Shown in pieces: positions 50,301-61,341 of a DNA stretch of 64,000 bases (position 1 is its first letter; each line of letters starts with the position of its first letter). Location of the stretch: contig JBAIZL010000001.1 in NCBI GenBank assembly GCA_036971475.1, positions 148,860,044-148,924,043 of the forward strand, written 5' to 3'. Both the position numbers and the translations under genes were made by a program. The stretch is from Prosapia bicincta (taxonomy: Eukaryota > Arthropoda > Insecta > Hemiptera > Cercopidae). The notes below the pieces were generated by a model. That model had not been told where the DNA came from. It saw nothing but the letters and a program-made list of their open reading frames with translations, and did no database searches.

Positions 50301-53300
50301 CAAGCTCCAATAAATGTTATCTCAAAATTTGGATTACAAAATTATATATATGGATAATTTTACGTTATTCAACACATAGCTTGAAATATTTCGACTTCAG
50401 TCACTACACACTCGTAATAGTTACTCATGTCTGCCAATAAAACTTTAGTATTATTTTGGAATAATATGTTCACCAAACCCAAACATTTCGTTCTTCTCAT
50501 GGTTAGTAATTAAATTTAAAACTGAAAAATTAACTAACATCTTGCAAAATAACATTTTTTACGGAAAGTTTCTTTTGGATTAATTATTGCCTAATAGATT
50601 GTAATTTACTAACGCTTACTTGATCCGTTCTACAAGGAATTAGGAAAACAAATAAGTGAACGTGTCCTGATCAACCCAGGCTGTCTCTACCCCCATCAAT
50701 TCCCTACTATGAGGAATTATTACATTTGTTGTACTAATCCCGCCCGTTTTGTACCTTGTATACCGAGCACAACCAGAATATTCATGGAGAAGTAATAAAA
50801 ACGATTCCGTAAATGGAAAACCTACAGATATGTTAGTTATAAGGCACTACACTTTATTTACAAATCACTTTATCATTACCATTATATAAAAATCTAATTT
50901 GGCCGAGTTTAAAGTCCAACCGAAATAGCACTTCAAGTCTATGTCAAATCGTAGAAGCAGTGTAAAACTTCCGGTCTACAGAGTTTAGTTTTCAAATGGC
51001 TTATGATTTTCCTTTAGAGGATCCAACTTAAATAGAACTATTAAGGTTCTAAAAACATTAAACGGCATTTTAAAACAGGAAGTTGTCTGAATGATTGAAT
51101 GTCGATGTGATAAGGTCAACATCAATATTTAATGGCAAAATATTTGCCAATTTCACGTTATACTGAAAAACGTTTTTTAATATAGTAACACCCGTATATT
51201 ATCCTGTAGCAACTGGAGCATTAAAGTTTTGTTTTGGCTTATACTAAAATTAAATTTGTTCTGAATACAAAACTAGAGTTTAACTTAAATAGATTTCAAG
51301 CCAATGATTATATTAGTACACAAGTTCAGTACGACTGAACTTTTAACTACTGAAGGAAAACCACTTTACTTTTAATGTAAAACTTTAACATAAACTTTAA
51401 TTTAATTTAAATATTTTTACGTTTAAATCTGTATAATACGTTTTTACAATTGTATTTAGTATTACAATAGTAAGGTAAAAAAACTGTATTCCAATACAAT
51501 GGAAATACAGGATTACTTTGGTTTGACGATAGTTTTGTAGTATTAAGGTAAGGGTAGCTTACATTTGAATACATTTTTCTGTCTTTCTAAACATTAACGT
51601 TTTGATGTTAGGAAAAGCAGAATAATGTACTCAAATGTAAACAAATATTAGTAATAAAAGTGAAAATGAGTATATTGGGAATTTAAAGTAGAAACTGTAC
51701 TAACTTTGACGGTTTTGTGTTTCTGTAGGACACATTTAGGAATTGTTAAGAAACAAACTCTTAAATTGTCATTTATAACAAACATGCCCTAATACAAGAG
51801 CATTCATTTCAAATAAAAATAAAATAGTATACGGACTTATAATGAAAACATGAGCTCCAAGTAACTGAAATATAAAAGTTAACCATCAAGCCTTTATTGT
51901 CCAGAGACCTTTCTACAATTGGAAACAATTTGGAGAAAAAGGATCAACACTCGTTCTGTTTTTGATGGTTTTGTGTCCCTTATTCTATTGTTTCCTTTCA
52001 CTTAATAGGTGAATGAAAACGTTCCATAGACGAGCTATTTGAATAATTGGCTTACAAGACAAGGAGGAGGAATGTGCATTGTGTAGGGGAAGAAGCCAGA
52101 ATGTCTAGACGTTTGTTTACTCACCGCCATCCCTTCGTAGAAGTTCCTATTGTTGGCTGTCACGCAGAAACGCATGTCACTATTAACACTTTGTATATGT
52201 AATGTCACTATAGTGGTGTTATTTTTTCATTTCTATGAGCGGTTTTTATTATCTTGTCTCATGGGTGTAAAATCATACTGACACACATTACGTCTGAGCA
52301 TAAAGGATAAATGTTGATTAAGGATCTAGTTCTAAAAAAATGGACCTAATAGTAATTCCAGAGCAGCCTTTTCAGGCTTTGTATTACAGTTCATAGACTT
52401 CTGCTAATGATATTGTTCGAGCGATACCACAAGCTTCGTGTTCGGAATGACTCTGGTCACTCGTATTCGTAAATCACAAATGTATGGCGTTGCTAATTAA
52501 TATATAAGGTAAATAAAATACGAAAGGAAGTATTTCATTAGGTTAGGCAGCGGACTATATTTTCGGCGAAAAGTCTGATAGCGGTAAGTAAAATCAGAAA
52601 AGAAGTATTTCACCTACTTCATGTGTTTTATCAGTAGCTGACTTAAACATGTAGGATATACTAAGAAGAAGACTGTACAGTTCTAAGAAAGATGTTATTA
52701 CTGTGCCATTAGAGAAAGATGTTATTACTGTGCCATTAGAGAAAGATGTTATTACTGTGCCATTAGAGAAAGATGTTATTTCTGTGCCATTAGAGAAAGA
52801 TGTTATTACTGTGCCATTAGAGAAAGATGTTATTACTGTGCCATTAGAGAAAGATGTTATTACTGTGCCATTAGAGAAAGATGTTATTACTGTGCCATTA
52901 GAGAAAGATGTTATTACTGTGCCATTAGAGAAAGGTGTTATTTCTGTGCCATTAGAGAAAGATGTTATTACTGTGCCATTAGAGAAAGATGTTATTACTG
53001 TGCCATTAGAGAAAGATGTTATTACTGTGCCATTAGAGAAAGATGTTATTACTGTGCCATTAGAGAAAGATGTTATTACTGTGCCATTAGAGAAAGATGT
53101 TATTACTGTGCCATTAGAGAAAGATGTTATTACTGTGCCATTAGAGAAAGATGTTATTACTGTGCCATTAGAGAAAGATGTTATTACTGTGCCATTGGAG
53201 AAAGATGTTATTACTGTGCCATTAGAGAAAGATGTTATTACTGTGCCATTAGAGAAAGATGTTATTACTGTGCCATTAGAGAAAGATGTTATTACTGTGC

Positions 53301-56300
53301 CATTAGAGAAAGATGTTATTTATCTGAGAAAGACAAAACCACAATGAATATACAACGTTTTTTGTGTGTAAAAATTATTGATAAACAGGTTTTTAGTTAT
53401 TTTATTATTTACAGAAATAACGTTGAAAAAATTTTAAAATAGTGAAGCAAGGTTTTACTACTGTATTCATTTTATTTTTTAATTTTACTTTGTTTTTGTA
53501 CTTTTAAGACGGTACGATAATAGGAAGTATATTATCACGATTAAGATGGTAGACTGTTGAGAATATAGGTTCGGATGTAGTAGCGATATACAACCCGCTG
53601 GCCATGACTTACCTCCGCAAACCCGCTTATACCTATTCTCTCAGGTACGTACCTACCCGTCCTACCTCTTTGTAATAGGAATATTAAGGAAGGGTAGATG
53701 GATTTAGGTACAGTTACGAAAAGGACCTTAGTGAAGCCCTGCTACCGGAAATAGGGGGTAATTAATGCATTACTTTAGCATGGTAACTTACCCTCAACCA
53801 CGAGGTAAGCGGCTGGTAACTTACCCTCAACCACGAGGTAAGCGGTTGGTAACTTACCCTCAACCACGAGGTAAGCGGTTGGTAACTTACCCTCAATCAT
53901 GAGATAAGCGGCTGGTAACTTACCCTCAACCACGAGGTAAGCGGTTGGCAACTTACCCTCAACCACGAGATAAGCGGTTGGTAACTTACCCTCAACCACG
54001 AGGTAAGCTGTTGGTAACGTACCCTCAACCACGAGGTAAGCGGTTGGTAACTTACCCTCAACCACGTGGTAAGCGGTTAGTAACTTACCCTCAACCACGA
54101 GGTAGGCTGTTGGTAACGTACCCTCAACCACGAGGTAAGCAGTTGGTAACTTACCCTCAACCACGTGGTAAGCGGTTGGTAACTTACCCTCAACCACGAG
54201 GTAGGCTGTTGGTAACTTACCCTCAACCACGAGGTAAGCGGTTGGTAACTTACCCTCAACCACGAAGTAAGCTGTTGGTAACTTACCCTCAACCACGAGA
54301 TAAGCGGTTTGTCTACCCACCGTATCACTAAAACCACTAAAATGTTCGTCTCTAATAAAAACTTGAATCTATGCCTTTGTGATAATCTTCATAGAAAACG
54401 GAGACAATGAATATCGTATTTAATGTCGTGATACGGAATCAAAACCAAAATATTTTACAGTGACAAGTATTTTCTTGCAACAAACATATAATGTCCGCTT
54501 GAGTAATTACTAATGTTTTTATTGTTCGTGCAGCCAACGAAGTGAAAACGAGCCTGATCGCTAAACACAACACTGTTTTGCAATGTAATAAAAAGATGAA
54601 GAGAGATGAACGAAGTAATAAAAAAGTAACGAAACCCTTTCCTCGGCGTTTTTTTATTTATTCTTCTACTATAATTTTTTTAAATAATAATCACAAATGT
54701 TTAGTCACTTATCCGTAGTTGAGCAGTTCTAAAAGTAATCTTCTAGAATATTGCGCTGGTAAACTAGCTAACTCATTTCAAGGATTCAGGTTTTATTGCA
54801 TCATTTTATTAAAATCAGAAAACTGATCATTTGTCTTGTGATCTCCTGTATGATTTTGTCCCGTATTCCAGAAAGATGTAGTGAGTCACGCTGAGATCAA
54901 TCCCCTAGGATTTGCTTATCAGGATACTTTACACGAAATTCATCTACAAATAGAGCATTAAAGGTCTGCAGAAATAATGTTTATTAAAAACACATGGCTC
55001 TTTTAATGCAAACACGACACACGACACTCATGCAAAAAAATAAACACGACCAAGCGAAAAATTTATGAGTCGAGACATCAAAATGGTCTTTATGTTTTTT
55101 TTAAACCCGTGTTTGGGCCCTCAGAACTCGCCCAGCACTGGTGGTTTCCATCCTCTAGCGAGGTGCCTCCGTCTCACATTCTCATACGGCGGGTGATGAA
55201 AACCGGAGTGATGGATACCAAGCTGATAAGCTCTTTCCGGGTATAAAAACCCGGAGATAGTGAAATGGAACAGTATGGTAAGTGTCGCGCTAAGAGTGGG
55301 ATGAAGGCCCATGGGAAGAATGAAACCTTGCAGGAGAAACCCACAAAAGCCTAATTCGGTTTACAGCTCATTCGTAATGGGCTTGTTGAAAGTAGCTATT
55401 TAGAACCAAAAATAGTGAATTTATATCAGAAGATAAAGCACCTTCTATCCACTATTATTTTTATTTACCTTATGTATATTTCGGTTGTTAAGCAACACAT
55501 CTATATAAATACAACAAAAAATGTTGCGTTTCAACTTTGAGAATAGTGGCCTTGCAACCGAAATGTAGCCTACTTAAGATTATAAATGAAATTATTTTAG
55601 TTAGATGTTATTTATTGAAGAAACATATAATTTTCACTCTAGTTTCCAAAACTCTTAAGCAGTCTCATATTATTCTCCTACTCCCACGACCCGGAGATGG
55701 CTTCCTTTCTCCTTCCTAATTCCATCGCTCTTCCTTGTTCCTGCTATTGGATGTAATAGGTAAACCCCTCTTTATGATTTTTGAAAAGAAATATAGACAC
55801 CCTAGACGGGATTCCTATGTCGTCTACCTGCGTCACATTTTTCTACCCTACTCTTATCTATCTCCACAACCCTTCCCTACATTTCGTAGACGATAATAAT
55901 TAGTCTAGCTACTTCTCTTAAATGTAATAAAGTGAAAATGTAATCACGCATATTTGCTAGGAAAATATACTAGCTCTACACTGAAAAAACAAAAAGTATT
56001 GGAACAATATTTCCAGTTCTCCTTGTAGGCCCAACGTTATAAAAAACATACATTTTTATTATGTCTTTATTACTTTTGTGATACATAATGTAGTTGACTA
56101 TGTATAAAGACGTGTCTCAAATTTAACTGATGAGAATGTTCAAGCACTATTTATTCATTGTCTGGAAGAAGGGGAAGGTTACATTACATTACTATAGGTG
56201 CAAACAAACAGAGTATCAGCATCGTTAGAGTGCTGGGAAAACTAGGTTAGGTTGGGTAGCTCAGCACTAATAACTTAAATCCCATATAGGTAACGTTCAA

Positions 56301-59300
56301 TTTGAAAAACGTAATTTTGTACTCGAGTTGGAAAATCAGCTTTCCTAGAATTGAAATTAGATCTAAACTCTTCTATACAGAGGAGAACTCATCTATCACA
56401 TTTCTTCCACTAACAAAATTTCATCATTTCACCACCATTCAGGCACAGTATTAGCGAAAAAAATAGAACTTAAATACTACCGACCACTAATTACATCATT
56501 ATATTTTTAACAACCTTTATTAAAAACAAATCAAACTTCATGTATTCTATTTCCTTGTAATGACTATTACACAATTATGAAGTTCATGGGCAATTCCAAT
56601 AACAATAAAGTTTGGCTGGTATGATCGTTACGCTTTGTTAAAATAATACACGGATGAATTAAACAACCCAACCGAAACAGCCAGACAATGGAATGAAATA
56701 TTTGACCTTTCGAGAATCAAAACATTTCCCCTGACCTACGGATTAATTTTTTTGTGACTTCTAACGACCAATTACAACCTATGTCTGTACTATCTGTCCA
56801 TTCTTTAAGATTTACATACAATAAAATTATACAATCTTTAAAAATTGTAAAACGCCTTATATGCTACTGAAATATCTACTATATTGCTATTCACGTACAG
56901 TCATAAAACAAAAAGAATTAATATGTGACCAAGTTTCAAAATTAAAAACAAGTACAAAAACAAAATTAAACCTAAATAACATTTACGTAAATTTCACAGT
57001 AACCACATAATATATCAGTGAAGTGGAAGGTAAAAATCAACATCATTTAGCACATGGTATTAATTATAGAATGTATAGTTCGAAACATTAAACTATAAAT
57101 ATTTAAATGGGTTATTAGAATGTGCTGATGATGCCGGCAATATTTCCCTGCCTAAAATCCGAGATTGCTGACGTCATATCGAGAAGGCTCAGCAATATTG
57201 TGCGATGTTCCGTTGGTATAACTGAGTGGCCAGCATGATGCCGAGGCATTGCGGTTGTGTCGCATATGGTAACTCCAGTCTACTCTAGACCAAAATACGG
57301 CAATGATAACTAGAAAAAAAAAACATATTTTCCTTTGGCAACAACGGTGAAAGAAAGATGTACATGATTCTGCGCTTTCCTACTTTCTGGACTAACTGTA
57401 GATAAAATGAACAAGAGTAAAGACAAATTGGAAATAATTAAAAGATTAACCTTGAGAATTCCAACCCCTTACGACACCAGGTAAAGGATGTTTCACTGGG
57501 ACAAGATTAGGTTTAATAAATGTCGATCCTCGATAAAGTGCTTCTTCTTATTCTACCTACCCCTATAATTACGCACAAGTATTGTGAATCCATCCTCCTA
57601 CATTAAATTCATGAGTTAATTTGATACATTCCAAATTCATTTAGTGCCAACGAAGATAGCTTAGAACAATAACAATCAAAGGTATTTGATAAAAAAATGG
57701 AAATACAGGTAAAAGAGTTTCAAAGCTGTAATGTTATATTGGCTCGATCTAAGCAAAGGATAGGTTCTTCGCAGTGTGATATATTTTAAGCGAGCTAATG
57801 TCTTGTGAATCATGCACAAACGATATCGTCTAATTTATTAGACAGTGCTCTTTAAATACTGTGTACAACATGGATGCAGGTGATTGGTTCTACAAAGTGC
57901 AACTGATAAAACAATTATGTAGGATTACAAGAACTGGAATGCATTAACGTTTTGTTCAAACGCGGGTGGTAACTAAAAACAAAATCACTAGTCTTCGGAA
58001 AATGTGATTTTCCTAGTTTTTTCAAGTGATTTAAACCGTATTTTTACATTTTTCATAGCCATAACAGAAGGCTTGGATGTCAATTTAGGTTTAAAAAGTG
58101 TCTAGAAACAATTCCACGAAAAGAGGCTCATTTTCCTTTTGCTTGATAATGCACAGCCAATGAGTCTGTGACATATGGTGCTGTTTAAAAGCTTAAATTT
58201 TTTAAAGTCTTTTTTCAGTATTACTTTAAGTTTTAAATATAAACTACAGAATATTAAATATAACCCGATTTAACCATCAAAATGTTAACAAGATAAACAA
58301 TAACATGTTTCTCTCTACTTTGAAAAGTAGAAATAAACAACTCTACTAAATATAGCGAAATCACAAAATAAGTAACAGATCGGACTTCCTCTAACATAAA
58401 AGTGATAGACATGTTTTATCGTCTGAAAAGAATTCAACGCCCCCATTGGATTGAAATGGAACGACTCACTCTCGTGGGTAGGGGGCAGATAAAAGTGACG
58501 GGGTTGTTTACATTTGCCCGCATGTTGTTTTCCTGCTTTTGTGGAATTGAGTGAAGTATTGCTAGATTCCGCGTTTTGGACTCATTTGCACTTTACATAA
58601 TTAAACCAGCCTGTATTCATAGGCGTTGTCATGTCTGATGAATGTAATCCTGCAACGGCCAAAAGACAATTAACGGCACTTCAGTGCCCTAGTGTCGTTT
58701 GTTATGCGAATCAAAAACACTACTGGTTAATTCCAAAAGCTGAATCTACATACTCTAAAATTTATGCAGTCACCGGGTGGTTCAAGTTTCTGTTGACGCA
58801 GAGATAAAAGTGACAGAAAGATAAATTTATTTTAAACAAGAGTTGTTATTACATTTAAATGTTTTTATTGTGTACAACAATAAATTTCTGCTAATTGGGT
58901 TTTTGGAAATATTTGTACAAAACTTAAGTGCTTTTCTACATTTGATAAATTATATTACCTTTGCGGGACATCTCAGCCATCATCTAGCTGTTGCTAGTTA
59001 TTACTAACACTGAATGTAATATATATATGAGTGTGTGTGTGTGTGTGTGTGTTGCTGTGTATGTATAAATTAAATGAATAAAACCGCACTACCGTAAATA
59101 ACATTTCATTCCTTTATCACTTTATGTACATTTAAAATGCAAGTAATTATTCGTAGAGGTATTTTATAAAGCAATTGGTAGATGGTAGTTTGTTTTGTTA
59201 ATTACCTCTGAGGATGATTGCTGTACAATTGAAATGTACATAAGGTGATAAATAAATGAAAAAGCTATTTGTGCTATAGAGGTTTTATTTTTTTTTAATT

Positions 59301-59677
59301 AAACATTACCCCACAGTTGGTTTATACAGTTGTAATATATATGTTTGAAATAATTGCGATGAACGTAAAAATCAATGAATGGCTATGAGAGTCATGATGT
59401 AACCTAAACACCTTAACAAAGACACTTACCGTTTGACTTTGTATTTAAACACAAATATATGTCAAAGCATAAGAAGTAGTCTTAAACCAACTAAAATTGT
59501 AATATCACTTTTGGGAATAAATAAATCCAATTTTTCCCCAAATAAACGATTAGTACTGAGTTAACAGTTGGCTAATCTGTAATTGTCACAATATTGGATA
59601 GTTCATTTTCAGTAATTGGCTTATGGTAAAACGTAACCAATGTTGTTTAAAAATATGAACTTAGGTATTAAATATGA

Positions 59678-59729
<52 letters not shown>

Positions 59730-61095
59730 TTATACTTATACGTATTGTGACTCATAGTAGGTTTGTGTATATATTTGTGTGTTTGTGTTATTAATTTGGC
59801 TTTGTTTTTCTTATATTTTATTATTATGTAATTCTGTATTCTATATTTAGGGCTGGGCAGATAGCGGGATCACTTTTCCCACATTCACCAAACGTTCATC
59901 CTTTTTTTTATTCCATGCACAATCTTCCATTAGTGGTGTAAGGTAGTGCAATATATCTATGTTCTTTGACAGTTGAATAATAAATGTGTTCCTTTATAAT
60001 AATAATAATAAATAATAAATCTTCAATGGTTTTGACAATCAATATAGCTTATAACTTAAACATCAGGATTTTCAAAATTTTAAAAATTAGGTCCGGACTA
60101 AAGAAAACAATAAAACTAAAAACTATTTATTTTACCATTGATTGGAAATACAGATCATCGGCTACGAACGATCGGATTCAGTCATCATAGCTTTGTAATC
60201 CATACAATATTCGTCCCATTACTTCCATCACAGAAGCTTTTATTTTGTAATGATCCTTATATGTGCCTTAGTAGAAATATTGTTTTCAAACAAAGACCTT
60301 AGGAATGCATTAGTATACATCGAAGTAACTAATAAAAATTAAACATATAAAATAATTTTCAAATTAAAATTTTACTTTCATTTCACGCTCATTGAAGATA
60401 ATTCAAAGTTTTAGATAGCTAGAAGAAAGTAGAGTGAACTGAAAACGTTTCAGATCTTTCTACGTCATTAAACGCATACATTTTATGTGTTGAAGTTTTC
60501 TCCATAAGCTACCTTGCTTTATATTCGTGAGTACTTTTATCGAAATTATTTTTTGAATAAAACACTTTGCCTTAAGGTAGACAAAAACAAATACTAAGTG
60601 TTTATTCTTTTGTTTGAAACTGTAGTATCTTCGTGGATTTTATTGTTGTTAAAATCTTTTAAGTAACACTATAACATCACAACTTATAATGGAAGTAAAT
60701 TTGAAAATAAATCTTGAGAGAAAAGACATTTTTTCTAACACTAACCCGGAATAATTTCAGTGTCTAAAAATTATTTTAATTTATTGAAAATCACAGAAAT
60801 AATACCCTAAAATATTATTTAAATTCAATGTTATTATTCTTATTATAAATTAATTGTGTTTTATAAAAGAAAGTGACGTGTTTACCGATGTCATGAAATA
60901 ACCGATGTCATTAGAAAGTTTAAGACAGTTTCTGGCTTTTAAAATGCGTTGTGTTAGTTTTCCATCGCTTTAATTCTTGCTGTATTATTGTTTATTTTAT
61001 TCTGAGAAAGTAACGTTTAAGGGCTAAGTTTACAAGTTTCAATTGTTTTTAATTTATTATTGTACAAACGACGTTTATTCTCTTTCTCTCTCTCT

Positions 61096-61145
<50 letters not shown>

Positions 61146-61302
61146 CCCCTCGTCACATATGCGTACTTACACCTGATTATTATTAGAAGGCGTAAATTCA
61201 TGTCGTTAAATATATAGTATAATGTGAAAAATTGAGAACAAACGAACTAGAGTTATAAATGAGTGCGTTGTTTCTCGTGAGCATAAAAGAACTATTTATG
61301 TG

Positions 61303-61341
<39 letters not shown>

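Larger units (their letters stand above)
59077..59290. mobile_element. Fold-back element with an intact hammerhead motif (family 2)
   Basis: Outer arms AATAAAACC (59077) and GGTTTTATT (ending 59289) are inverted, as are TTATCACTTTATGTACA (left) and TGTACATAAGGTGATAA (right). The right-arm hammerhead is the best preserved of its family; the left-arm copy has lost its core. Same layout as 12.8, 18.6 and 25.0 kb. Confidence 0.68.

Noticed and set aside
53775..54337. Three overlapping open frames of 86-181 codons in the 33-bp array
   Set aside because: A 33-bp unit keeps any stop-free frame open; both strands are open and no domain or gene context exists.
57125..57160. CTGATGATGCC resembling a hammerhead core
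   Set aside because: No GAAA at a suitable distance and no stem I complement.
57205..57275. tRNA-like or SINE-like promoter boxes
   Set aside because: Only a loose A-box resemblance; no B box or cloverleaf could be folded by eye.
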